A stretch of DNA of 36,890 bases from Actinomycetota bacterium (GTDB taxonomy: Bacteria; Actinomycetota; Acidimicrobiia; Acidimicrobiales; Ilumatobacteraceae): NCBI GenBank assembly GCA_963169215.1, contig CAUJEE010000097.1, forward strand, positions 1-36,890, given 5' to 3'. How positions within the stretch are numbered: position 1 is the stretch's first letter; each line of letters opens with the position of its first letter. Both the position numbers and the translations under genes were made by a program. Below, piece by piece: positions 14,589-22,923 of this stretch. The notes under the pieces are model-generated. The model was not told the origin of the DNA and searched no databases. It saw nothing but the letters and a program-made list of their open reading frames with translations.

Positions 14589-14657
14589 GGACGATCATGT
14601 AAAGAACGCTGGGACGATCATGCAAAGAGCACTGGGACGATCATGCGAGTTGGGAGC
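14589..14657. repeat. Three tandem 23-bp repeats upstream of the AAA/DUF4143 gene
   Basis: GGACGATCATG begins at 14589, 14612 and 14635, exactly 23 bp apart. The first two units also share (T/C)AAAGA(A/G)C(G/A)CTG, while the third diverges after the core. The array ends 35 nt before the GTG of the ATPase gene. It could be a regulator-binding array for that gene or a multi-repeat end left by an insertion element; no transposase is visible beside it. Confidence 0.6.
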
Positions 14658-14692
14658 TGGCCAGTTCACGTGAGGAGAGCTACCCTGGCCGC

Positions 14693-15952
14693 GTGATCCC
14701 TACGATCAAGCATGTAGAACGGTGGGCTGAGCCGTTCGTCGACCGCCTACTCGACGAGGAACCGGCGATTCTGCTTGAAGGCCCCCGGGGATCCGGCAAG
14801 TCCACTCTGCTTCGCTCGATCGCCCAACGACGGAACGCCCTCGTGCTCGACCTGGACGACGACAGCGTGCTGCAACTCGTTCGTGAGGACGTCCGTTCCG
14901 CGCTGGCATCCCCCGGTCTGGTGGCGATCGACGAGTTCCATCGCGCCCCGGAGGTTCTGTCCTTCGTGAAGCGCGTCGTCGACCGCGAAGGCGGTGCCGG
15001 CCGTTTCCTTCTCGCCGGGTCGGTGAGTTCGTTCCTGTTGCCACCCGGAACTGAAACGCTCGCCGGACGGGCGCAACGGCTTTCGCTCATGCCACTCGCC
15101 GCGGCGGAAACCTTCGCAGCGAAGCAGCGATGGTTGACCGAGCTGCTCAGCGGTGGCGAGCCACGCAACTTCCGCACGGCTCTCGAGCGAAGCGACGTCT
15201 TCGAGGTGGTCGCCGCAGGCGGGTACCCGGCTGCCCTTCGGCGCACCACAGCGGCACAACGAACTCGCTGGTTCGCTAGCTACTTGGCGACCGTGACCGA
15301 TCGGGATCTACCCGACCTCATCGACATCCGCCACCCTGGAGCACTGTCGCGGCTGTATCGCCTAATCGCTCAACGGACTTCGGCGACCGTGGTCAACACC
15401 GAACTTTCGCGTTCGCTGGACATCACCCAGCCGACAGCGTCCTCGTACCGACGGCTCTTGGAACGCCTGTACCTGACGACCGAGCTTCCCGGCTGGACGG
15501 TCGGAATCTCCGCCAAGGCCGGACACCGCGCGAAAGTCCACGTCAGCGACACCGGGCTCGCGGCCGGAGTGCTTTCGCTTTCGCCGCAACGCCTGGCCAC
15601 GGCTGCGATCGGCGGCGCGTTCCTGGAATCGTTCGTGGTCTCCGAACTGACTCGTCAGGCGACCACCATCGATGAAGCACTCACGTTCGCGCACTTCCGC
15701 GATCGCTCGGGGATAGAGGTTGACGTCATCATCGAACGCCCCGATGGCGGCGTGGTCGCCCTCGAGGTGAAGTCCGCTAGATCGGTGAGCTCACGTGACG
15801 CCAGCGGCCTGATCTTCCTGCGAGATCGGCTCGGCGAGCGATTCCAATGCGGCATCGTGCTCCACACAGGTCCGCTCACCGCACGCCTCAGCGAGCGTGT
15901 CTGGGCCGTTCCTGTCGCAGCACTGTGGGGCGGTGCCTCCAAGCCGGCTTGA
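14693..15952 (+). CDS. AAA ATPase with DUF4143 domain, copy 1
   Basis: A 419-residue protein from GTG 14693, preceded at 6 nt by TACCCT (14681-14686), so probably leaderless. The N-terminal AAA_14 domain has Walker A GPRGSGKS (30-37) and Walker B VAIDEFHRAPE. The middle carries a winged-helix-like segment (SLDITQPTASSYRRLLERLY). The C-terminal DUF4143 part ends in a nuclease-like core, GIEVDVIIERPDGGVVALEV, then KSA, matching the D...(D/E)xK arrangement of PD-(D/E)XK folds. Proteins of this type are common, strain-variable and of unknown role. A paralog lies at 30753-31991. The right end of the tRNA-Arg element and a repeat array lie just upstream. Confidence 0.88.
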   Translation: MIPTIKHVERWAEPFVDRLLDEEPAILLEGPRGSGKSTLLRSIAQRRNALVLDLDDDSVLQLVREDVRSALASPGLVAIDEFHRAPEVLSFVKRVVDREGGAGRFLLAGSVSSFLLPPGTETLAGRAQRLSLMPLAAAETFAAKQRWLTELLSGGEPRNFRTALERSDVFEVVAAGGYPAALRRTTAAQRTRWFASYLATVTDRDLPDLIDIRHPGALSRLYRLIAQRTSATVVNTELSRSLDITQPTASSYRRLLERLYLTTELPGWTVGISAKAGHRAKVHVSDTGLAAGVLSLSPQRLATAAIGGAFLESFVVSELTRQATTIDEALTFAHFRDRSGIEVDVIIERPDGGVVALEVKSARSVSSRDASGLIFLRDRLGERFQCGIVLHTGPLTARLSERVWAVPVAALWGGASKPA

Positions 15953-16065
15953 CACGGATGCGGCGCGCGATGCTTGAGTCCCGCGGTGTGGTGGGGATTG
16001 CGGCACGCGTTCCCTGGTGGCCGTGGCGTTCACGAGTTCGTCATCGGCGGGGCTTGACGTACAAC

Positions 16066-16287
16066 TCAGGGTGCGCAGGCATCGGTGCACACGGTGCACG
16101 ACCAACTTGGATCGGTGAGGGTGTGGCCGATCTCACCGGCCGCCGCGGCGAGCGAACCATCGGGGTGCGCGAGCCGATGCCGGCACTCGACGGTGCCGTT
16201 CGCCCACATCACCGCGGTGAGGTCGGTGGGAAGTTCCTGCGCGGAGCCAGCAGTGAATGTGCGTCGGGGTGGCGGAGTAGCGGACAT
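16066..16287 (-). CDS. Small Cys-rich-tail protein, hypothetical
   Basis: A 73-residue frame from ATG 16287, 88 nt downstream of the HTH-GAF gene on the same strand. It reads TDLTAVMWANGTVECRHRLA in the middle and ends SWSCTVCTDACAP, with four Cys in all, three of them in the last ten residues (CxxCxxxC). I know no family. Protein-like composition favours a gene. No clear ribosome site is seen, and overlapping frames are open in this GC-rich sequence. The rest of the gap between the ATPase and the HTH-GAF gene (15953-16375) holds nothing else I can support. Confidence 0.4.
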   Translation of the reverse strand: MSATPPPRRTFTAGSAQELPTDLTAVMWANGTVECRHRLAHPDGSLAAAAGEIGHTLTDPSWSCTVCTDACAP

Positions 16288-16375
16288 CGATCCAGGCGGT
16301 GCGGGTTGTTCGCGGTTGAGCCTTGCAGAGGCTCGTGCGCCTCGGCAACACCTCAGACGATGCCCGCGCACCCGG

Positions 16376-17617
16376 TCAGACGGTGACTTGCTCTTCGGCC
16401 TGCCCGAGGCACAGGCCCCAGCACGAGGGTCGCCCCACCAGGTCTTCCAGCGAGTCGGTGGCGAGGGCAGCTTCCGGCTCGCAGGCCGCCACCACCGCCG
16501 CCGGGCTGGCGTCGGGTCGGCGCACCACCACCCAATGCACCCCCGGGGCATCGGGGGCACCCGGGGCACACACAGCTCCGGGAACGGTGACGAAGTCGCT
16601 GTTGCCGTACAGCAGCCCATTCCAGAACTCCTCCACCCCGAACAGCGGACAAGGGGGAAGGCGCCCGCTGCCGAGACGCACCTCCGACAACGACTCCTCC
16701 GACAGACCGAAGCGTTCCATGCATGCCGCGTTGGCAGCAACCAGCCGACGCGAGGTATCGAACACGGCCTCCGCGATCGAGTCGTCGAACAGGTCGAGCA
16801 CCACCTCCACCACGTCGTCGATGGTCAACGACGGATCGAGCGCGAACAGGTGCTCAAGACTCTCATGCATCGTGTCGCGCGCCACCCAGGCGGCGCTGAA
16901 CCGCTCGACACGAGCTATCGCCTCTGACGCCTTGCCCGCCAGCCGCTCCAGAATCGCGACCACATTGTCGCCGAGTGGCCGCCGACCGTAGCGGCGAGCC
17001 ACCGTGAGGGCGCCCGCCAACCGTCCCGACGCCGACATGATGGGCACGCTCACGAACGACTGGAACACCAGTTGCTCGCTGTACTGGCGAAACTGCTGCG
17101 GCAACAGCCGCTCGAACTCCCTCGGCGAAGCGTGATGCTCGACCACCGAGCGGCCGTTGGCGAGCGTTGCCCCGGCCAATCCCTGATCGACCCGCGGCAC
17201 GGCTGCAGTGATGTAAGCCCCGAGCACCCCACGCGAAGCGGGGTCGACATCGAACCACGCCACCACCGGCGCGTGCTCTCCGCCGTCACTGAGCAGTCGC
17301 AACACGCACACCTCGCCGACGTTGGTGGCCACCCAGCGGACAATCAGGTCGAACACCGGCTGCGCCGACAATGTTGCCGACTCGATCAGTTCGTCGAGCT
17401 CCACCTCGAACTCGCCGTCGTCGGCCACTTCCACACGCGGCTGGCGCAGCCGCGAGGCCTCGGTTGCGGCAAGACGCGATCGCAGTATCTCGACCGCGGC
17501 CTCGGAGATCGAGTAGCCACTACCCACCCTTACGGCCACCAGATCGCCCGACCGCACATAGCGGTAGGCGGTCTGGTAATGCACGCCCAGGCGGTGGGCT
17601 GCCGACTTCAGATTCAT
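16376..17617 (-). CDS. HTH-GAF-PAS-like regulator, intact copy
   Basis: A 413-residue protein from ATG 17617 with GGAGGGG 8 nt upstream. Residues 2-45 are an excisionase/MerR-like HTH (LGVHYQTAYRYVRSGDLVAV, then GYSISEAAVEIL). Residues about 85-236 are GAF-like (VCVLRLLSDGGEHAPVVAWF, then FQSFVSVPIMSASGRLAGAL, ending AILERLAGKASEAIA). Residues about 278-385 look like a PAS-type sensor (SIAEAVFDTSRRLVAANAAC). It should be a one-component transcription regulator that senses a small molecule, light or redox state; the ligand is unknown. A paralog at 21581-22801 has the same layout and precedes a cobalamin-binding-fold protein. The MFS gene upstream is on the same strand, 139 nt away. Confidence 0.78.
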   Translation of the reverse strand: MNLKSAAHRLGVHYQTAYRYVRSGDLVAVRVGSGYSISEAAVEILRSRLAATEASRLRQPRVEVADDGEFEVELDELIESATLSAQPVFDLIVRWVATNVGEVCVLRLLSDGGEHAPVVAWFDVDPASRGVLGAYITAAVPRVDQGLAGATLANGRSVVEHHASPREFERLLPQQFRQYSEQLVFQSFVSVPIMSASGRLAGALTVARRYGRRPLGDNVVAILERLAGKASEAIARVERFSAAWVARDTMHESLEHLFALDPSLTIDDVVEVVLDLFDDSIAEAVFDTSRRLVAANAACMERFGLSEESLSEVRLGSGRLPPCPLFGVEEFWNGLLYGNSDFVTVPGAVCAPGAPDAPGVHWVVVRRPDASPAAVVAACEPEAALATDSLEDLVGRPSCWGLCLGQAEEQVTV

Positions 17618-17756
17618 CTCGCAATCCCCTCCGAGCGTAGCAACGGGGTCGAAACACGAAGCTGAGCAACGCTCGGCTATTCGACTACCACAACGGGAGC
17701 GAGATCGCTGTGCGAATGCCTAAACCTTGAGAAATCGCCCTACATGCGGCCTGCGC

Positions 17757-19007
17757 TCAGCGTGTCGAGCGGTCGATCGGATCGAGGCGCGCGGCCACCA
17801 CCGCGGCGAGCGCGGCCACCACCACCGCGGCAGCGACGAAGGTGGCGCGCTCACCCCACGCGGTGGCCACCACGCCACCGACCATCGCGCCCAGCGGGAA
17901 CGAGCCGTAGGCAACGAAGCGGTAGGCCGACATCACCCGCGCGCGCAGTTCGGCTGGCGTGCCCCGCTGGCGGTAGCTGACGGCGACCACGTTCCACACC
18001 TGCGCGGCCACACCCACGAGGGCCAGCCCCACCACCAACGTGGCCGGCGTGGGCACCGTCGCAATCATCGCCAGCCCGGCCGCGATGGTGGCAACTGCGG
18101 CCACGATCGACACCTTGCCGCCCACGCGAGCGACCACATGCTCGGCCGCGAGGGCACCCACCAGCGCACCGACGGCACTGACACCGAGCACCACCCCGTA
18201 GGCCGAGGCGCTCAACCCCAAGGTGGCGGTGGCGAACAGCACGGCGACGGCCATCGCCGCGGTCTCGGCGAAGTTGATCACCCCGGCACCGACGGCCAAC
18301 AGCCGCAGGTTGGGGTGGTGCCACACGAAGTGCAGCCCCTCGCGCACCTCGGCGCGCAGCCTGCCGCGGGCCGCGGAGCGCGGCACAGCAGAACGCAAGC
18401 CCACCTGGGTCGCAGGGCGCAAGCCCGGATGAATCGACGGCCGCAGCCCCACCAGCAGCGCCGCGCTCACCGCGAAGGTGACCGCGTCGAGCACCGGTGG
18501 CAACCCGCGCGTCGCGGTGAAGGCGAGCGCACCGAGGGGCGGGCCGAGAAACTGGTTGGTGGTGATCTGCCCGGCAAACAGGCGACCGTTGGCCCGCTCG
18601 AGCATGTGCTCGTCGACCACCGCCGGCACCACGGCCATCGCCGCCGAGTCGTACAGGGTCTCCGCTGCGCCGAGCACGAACACGGTGATGTACAGGAACA
18701 GCAGCGAGTCGGCGCCAATCAGCAAGAGCAGGGCGAGCGTACCGACCACGACGGCTCGCCACACGTCGACGACGAACATCAGCCGCAGCCGATCGACACG
18801 ATCGGCGATCGCTCCTGCGGGCAGACCGAACAGCAACCACGGGGCCGTCGCCGCGGCGGTGACGAGCGCGATCGCCCGCGGGTCGCTGGTGAGCGACACA
18901 GCCAGCACCGGGAAGGCGGCGAGCACGATGCCGTCGCCGAGATTGGAGACCGTCGACGACCAGAACAAGAAGCGGAAGGCGCGGCGCTGCCGGCGGATGT
19001 CGTTCAC
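17757..19007 (-). CDS. Major facilitator superfamily exporter (EntS/MFS_3-like)
   Basis: A 416-residue protein with about 12 hydrophobic segments. The N-terminal signature FRFLFWSSTVSNLGDGIVLA is typical of the enterobactin-exporter-like MFS_3 group, and the A-motif loop after helix 2 reads GAIADRVDRLRLM. A long cytoplasmic loop in the middle contains basic residues (RSAVPRSAARGRLRAEVREG). It probably exports small hydrophobic compounds by proton antiport. It starts at GTG 19007, 25 nt downstream of the AraC gene on the same strand, so the regulator and exporter probably form one operon. The substrate cannot be told. Confidence 0.85.
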   Translation of the reverse strand: MNDIRRQRRAFRFLFWSSTVSNLGDGIVLAAFPVLAVSLTSDPRAIALVTAAATAPWLLFGLPAGAIADRVDRLRLMFVVDVWRAVVVGTLALLLLIGADSLLFLYITVFVLGAAETLYDSAAMAVVPAVVDEHMLERANGRLFAGQITTNQFLGPPLGALAFTATRGLPPVLDAVTFAVSAALLVGLRPSIHPGLRPATQVGLRSAVPRSAARGRLRAEVREGLHFVWHHPNLRLLAVGAGVINFAETAAMAVAVLFATATLGLSASAYGVVLGVSAVGALVGALAAEHVVARVGGKVSIVAAVATIAAGLAMIATVPTPATLVVGLALVGVAAQVWNVVAVSYRQRGTPAELRARVMSAYRFVAYGSFPLGAMVGGVVATAWGERATFVAAAVVVAALAAVVAARLDPIDRSTR

Positions 19008-19032
19008 GACGACAAGCCTGAACGCCGCCCGT

Positions 19033-19845
19033 TCAGGGGTCTTGAATGATCTTGCGCAGGGTGGCGGGCGTGCGGTCGGTGGCGGCGCGCAGGTCGCGGG
19101 TCATGTGCGCCTGGTCGGCGTAGCCGGCCGCAACCGCCACACCGGCCAGCGTCGCCCCATCGGCGGCCAGCAGTTGCAGGGCGCGCCAGCGGCGCATCAG
19201 CCCCCACCACGCGGTGAGGCTGCAACCGCTGAAGGCCGCCACCGCCCGGCTGAGCGTGAACGGGTTGCTGCCCACTCGATCGGCCAGATCGGCCAGCGTC
19301 CATCCACCCGCGCCATCGGCGGCGAGCAACTGCAGGGCACGCTCGGCCACGCGCCGCTGGTGGCACCGGCCTGTCGTTGTCGATGCCTGCCCCACCGGCA
19401 GCACCGCCGCGGCCAGATCGGTGGCGATCTCCTCCACCAGGAACGGGTCGCCGTCGAATCCAGCCCTCCGATGGCGACCGAGCGCGCCGATCAAGCGAGC
19501 GTGCAGCACCAACGCCTCGGGCGCGAGCGGCACCGTGCGGCTGGGGAAGCGGCCACTCGCTGGCGTGAGTTCCTCCAGCAACGTGGCCGACGGCGTCAGC
19601 GCGGTCGCACTGTCGTGGCCGCCGGCCGGATGGGCGATGTACGACTCCTCACCGGCGGTGAAGAAGTGCACCACTCCGGGCACCACGGTGTGCTCGACAC
19701 CGTCGGCGCTGCGGGTGAACACCCCGCTGCGCGCCAATGCGATCTGCGAGCAGTCGACGAACTCGACCCCGCTGGTTGGCTGGTGATCGCAGTGAGTGGT
19801 CACCACCTGCCAGGTCGGTCCTGCAAAGTCGGTGCTCTCGAGCAC
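19033..19845 (-). CDS. AraC-family transcriptional regulator
   Basis: A 270-residue protein. The N-terminal ~165 residues form an AraC-type ligand domain (VEFVDCSQIALARSGVFTRS, then VVPGVVHFFTAGEESYIAHP). The C-terminal ~100 residues are the paired HTH: WTLADLADRVGSNPFTLSRA (first helix-turn-helix) and ATLAGVAVAAGYADQAHMTR (second), ending in ATDRTPATLRKI, the usual AraC 'tP..yR' tail. The GTG start at 19845 has TAGAAT 6 nt before it on the minus strand (19857-19852), so it is likely leaderless. It probably controls the MFS exporter just downstream. Confidence 0.9.
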   Translation of the reverse strand: MLESTDFAGPTWQVVTTHCDHQPTSGVEFVDCSQIALARSGVFTRSADGVEHTVVPGVVHFFTAGEESYIAHPAGGHDSATALTPSATLLEELTPASGRFPSRTVPLAPEALVLHARLIGALGRHRRAGFDGDPFLVEEIATDLAAAVLPVGQASTTTGRCHQRRVAERALQLLAADGAGGWTLADLADRVGSNPFTLSRAVAAFSGCSLTAWWGLMRRWRALQLLAADGATLAGVAVAAGYADQAHMTRDLRAATDRTPATLRKIIQDP

Positions 19846-19895
19846 CCGGCAATTCTACCGATCGACGCGGCGACCGGGGAGCGAGTTGCTGCGGG

Positions 19896-20456
19896 TCACA
19901 CCTTCAACAGGTTGTCGATCACCTTCTCCAGATCGGCGGCCGACAGCGAACCCGAGACCGTCTGCACCAACCGCCCGTCGGCGGTGATGAACGCGAACGC
20001 AGGCTGCGCGTAGACGCCGTACGAGGTCCAGATCTCGCCGTTGGTGTCGTCGAGATGGAGGAATCCAGCGGTGTCGGTGTCGGAGACGAACTCGCGCATC
20101 TCCCCGTTGTCGCCGAGGCCGGCGACGCCGATGAAGTGCACGTCGTCGCCGTAACGGTCGACCGTTGCGTTGATCTCAGGTGCCTCACCGCGACACACCA
20201 GGCACCACGGCGCCCAGAACCACAGCACCGTCGGCTTGCCGGGCAGAGCGGCGGCGTCGAAGGCACTGCCGTCCACGGTGGCCGCGCCGGCCAGTCGGGC
20301 AGTGGCCACCTCGGCGGCAGGGTCGGCAGCCGACTCACCAGCGGAGTCGGTGGAGGCGGCGTCGCCGCTTGCATCCGAGCCCCCGCAGGCGGCCAACAAC
20401 AACACGGCGGCGGTGGCGAGAGACGCGGCGGAACGACGACGACGGGTCTTGATCAT
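19896..20456 (-). CDS. Thioredoxin-fold lipoprotein (TlpA/ResA-like)
   Basis: A 186-residue lipoprotein from ATG 20456. Lipobox LLLAAC gives Cys24, and a Ser/Ala/Asp linker runs to about 55. The redoxin domain carries FWAPWCLVCRGEAPE with active Cys85-Leu-Val-Cys88, followed by YGDDVHFIGVAGLGDNGEMR and the cis-Pro region YGVYAQPAFAFI. It should work outside the membrane as a thiol-disulfide reductase or oxidase, for example in cytochrome c maturation or cell-wall protein folding. It lies 79 nt downstream of the cobalamin-binding-protein gene on the same strand. Confidence 0.9.
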   Translation of the reverse strand: MIKTRRRRSAASLATAAVLLLAACGGSDASGDAASTDSAGESAADPAAEVATARLAGAATVDGSAFDAAALPGKPTVLWFWAPWCLVCRGEAPEINATVDRYGDDVHFIGVAGLGDNGEMREFVSDTDTAGFLHLDDTNGEIWTSYGVYAQPAFAFITADGRLVQTVSGSLSAADLEKVIDNLLKV

Positions 20457-20535
20457 GCGAGCAGGAACCCGGTCGGCGGTGCCGCTATTCCCGCCCCGTC
20501 AGCGTCGGGTGCATGCGGCGAGCAGGCCGCGTCGG

Positions 20536-21600
20536 CTATGCCAACGTGGCCAGCGCGTGGGCGACCGGCTCGTCGCAGTGCGGCACATCGGTGAAGGCGT
20601 TGGCGATTACGTCGAGCACCTCGCGCGCCGGCTGCACGGGTGAATCTCGCGACACGAGGAAGCCTCGGTACCAATCGGCCGCGTCGACCATGATCTCGAC
20701 CTCGGCGAACTGCACCGAACTGGTGAGCGCGTCGGCGAAGAACGCCGCCGGGGCAATGTCGCCGACAGCGCTTGCCGGCAGCGCGGCCGACAACGGGCCG
20801 CACGAGACGACGAGCTCGTCGCGCCGGGCCGCCACCTGCGATGCCGCCTCGCGCGAAGCGGAGGTGACTACCGACTCACCCGGCACAGCACTGGCGGTAG
20901 CCAACACCTCGCCGATGCCGCCCACGGTGGACACCCACGAGCCGATGCCGAGCCACCTGGCCCAGCGGCCATCCTTTCCGAACCCGCGGCCTCCGGCGGC
21001 CACCGCCAGCCCACGCTCACGGGCCACCTCCACCAGGTCGAATGCGCCCGAGAGCAAGGCCGGGCGCGAAGTGTGCACGACGACGGCAGCCACCGCTTGC
21101 GCTGCTGATGCGGCAAAGTCGAGCGCACTGCTCAGATCGGTGGCACTCACATCACCGCCCAGATCGACGACGTCCCACCCCTGGGCGTCGAGGCACATCG
21201 CCGCCACCTGCGCACAGAACGTGTGTCGCTCGCACAGTGGGGCGGCAATCACCACGACATCGTGGCCGCTCGCTGAGCCCTGTGGCCGCCAAGTCTCACC
21301 AAGTACGTGTTCGAACACTGCGCTGACCCGTTGCTGCGCATCGACATCGATCAGGTTTGCGTGCCACAGATCCCCGACCTCGCGCAGCACCGGCACGAAG
21401 AGAGCGGACAGGATCTGAGCATCCGGCAGGTCATGGCGCAGCAGATCACGTACCACTGCCTGCACCTGATCGCCGTTACCCGCCAACGCGAGGCGCAATA
21501 CGTTCTGCAGCACCTCCGGTGTCACCACTCGGTTCAACCGGCGCCCGCTGACCGCCGGGATCGGTCGACGCACCGGTGGGTCAGGCGTCGGTTCGGTCAC
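20536..21600 (-). CDS. Stand-alone cobalamin (B12)-binding-fold protein
   Basis: A 354-residue protein from GTG 21600, overlapping the end of the HTH-GAF frame by 20 nt. Residues about 27-102 form the four-helix B12-binding cap (LLRHDLPDAQILSALFVPVL, then REVGDLWHANLIDVDAQQ). Residues 112-240 form a Rossmann-like B12 domain with CERHTFCAQVAAMCLDAQGW, then DVVDLGGDVSATDL. His126 is the candidate lower axial ligand of the 'E-x-H' motif, but the following Gly is Cys. The cap lacks the usual Glu-His pair (Gln-Gln at 89-90). A C-terminal helical region of about 100 residues is unassigned. Related modules sit in CarH/LitR photoreceptors, where a HTH is fused; here it is separate. Confidence 0.8.
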   Translation of the reverse strand: MTEPTPDPPVRRPIPAVSGRRLNRVVTPEVLQNVLRLALAGNGDQVQAVVRDLLRHDLPDAQILSALFVPVLREVGDLWHANLIDVDAQQRVSAVFEHVLGETWRPQGSASGHDVVVIAAPLCERHTFCAQVAAMCLDAQGWDVVDLGGDVSATDLSSALDFAASAAQAVAAVVVHTSRPALLSGAFDLVEVARERGLAVAAGGRGFGKDGRWARWLGIGSWVSTVGGIGEVLATASAVPGESVVTSASREAASQVAARRDELVVSCGPLSAALPASAVGDIAPAAFFADALTSSVQFAEVEIMVDAADWYRGFLVSRDSPVQPAREVLDVIANAFTDVPHCDEPVAHALATLA

Positions 21601-22801
21601 TCGCTCGCCTCCGTCCCTGTGTGCGAACGTCGCTCGCGGAGTCAGCAGACTCGACGCAATCCGGCGGATCCGACGGAGCCACGCCCACCGCCACCACCCC
21701 GACGGGAGTTGCATCGGGGCGCCGCACCATCGCCCAGTGAAGGCCACCCGCGAACCCGCAAGAGACACAAGAGTCTTCTCCACCGGCGGGGAAGTCACCC
21801 GTCGCCAACAGCCGCGACCATGCCTTCTCGAAGCTGACCCCATCGAGGATGTACGAGCAGCCGCACTTGTCGAGATGCTCCGAGCCGATTCGGCAGCGGT
21901 CGGCAAAGGCCGCGTTGGCAGCCACCACCTCGCCGGAAAGGTCGAACACAGCCTCCGCCAAGGAGTCGTCGAGCAGATCGAACAACGTGTCGCTCACTGC
22001 ATCCAAGTCGACAGTGGGATCGATGGCGAGGAGTGCCTCGATGCTCTCGTGGAGCGAATCGCGGGCGACCCACGCGGCGCTGAACCGCTCGGCCCGCGCC
22101 AGTGCCTGCACGACCTTGGCTGCCAAGCGCTCAAGGATGCCGACAACGTCGTCTGGGAAGGGTGGAGCACCGTGACGTCTGGCCACCAGCAGGCTGCCGA
22201 TGACACGCCCAGCCGGCGACTTGAGGGGAACGGCAACGAACGACTGCAGCACAAGCAACTCGGCGTACGACAAGAACCGCGGCGGCACGCTGATGAACGA
22301 CTGCAGAGCCGGCAGGTGATGTTCCATGGTGGGGCGGTCCTCGGAGATCGTCAGCCGGGCAAGCCCTTCGTCGGTGCGCATCACCCCCTAACCCTGAATC
22401 GCCTCCACGATTGGCCGGGTTGCCGGGTCGGCGTCGAAGAGCGAGACCACGGGGGCGAAGGCGCCGTCCTCGCTGATCAGTCGCAGAACTCCGATATCGC
22501 CGACGCTGACTGCAAGCCAGCGGGTTACGGCGTCGAGCACGGGCTGCGCGGTCAACATCACCCCGCCGATCAGCGTGTCGAGTTCGGCACCGATGTCGTC
22601 GTCTGCGGGTGGCAACTCATGGTGCACGCTCAGCGCGGGCGAGTCCATCACCGCCAGGCGCTGGCGCAGAAGCTCGACCGCGCCCAAGGAGATGTTGTAC
22701 GAACCCCCCACCTTCACCGCCACCAGCTCGCCCGAGCGCACGTATCGATAGGCGGTCTGGTAGTGCACCCCCAGCATGCGCGCTGCGGTCTTCAGATTCA
22801 C
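21581..22801 (-). pseudogene. HTH-GAF-PAS-like regulator, second copy, interrupted by one in-frame TAG
   Basis: A 407-codon frame from GTG 22801 (AGAGGGGG about 7 nt upstream) aligns from end to end with the intact copy at 16376-17617. HTH: LGVHYQTAYRYVRSGELVAV. GAF-like part: LQSFVAVPLKSPAGRVIGSL. The PAS-like C-terminus has extra Cys (DKCGCSYILDG, CVSCGF). A single TAG at 22390-22388 falls where the intact copy has Ala in ITAAVPR; the frame is open and conserved on both sides. After the stop come GTG (22384) and ATG (22381), so two polypeptides by re-initiation are possible. Otherwise this is a very young pseudogene. It overlaps the B12-binding protein gene by 20 nt. Confidence 0.75.
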
Positions 22802-22827
22802 CACAGCGCCCCCCTCTTGGTCGCCCG

Positions 22828-22845
22828 GATACCCGTCATGGTATC
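22828..22845. promoter_or_regulatory. Perfect dyad GATACC-N6-GGTATC at the promoter of the HTH-GAF/B12 operon
   Basis: GATACC (22828-22833) and GGTATC (22840-22845) are perfect inverted arms 27 bp upstream of GTG 22801. They overlap TACCAT on the minus strand (22843-22838), which has -10 form. This is a good operator candidate for the encoded HTH protein. The dyad is not found upstream of the intact paralog. Confidence 0.5.
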
Positions 22846-22923
22846 ACTGCGCCAGCAGCCCAGTCTGCGTGGGGTTCGCCGTCCCGATTGTGCATGCAGA
22901 TGCGCGGGGTGTCGTCCGTGTGG

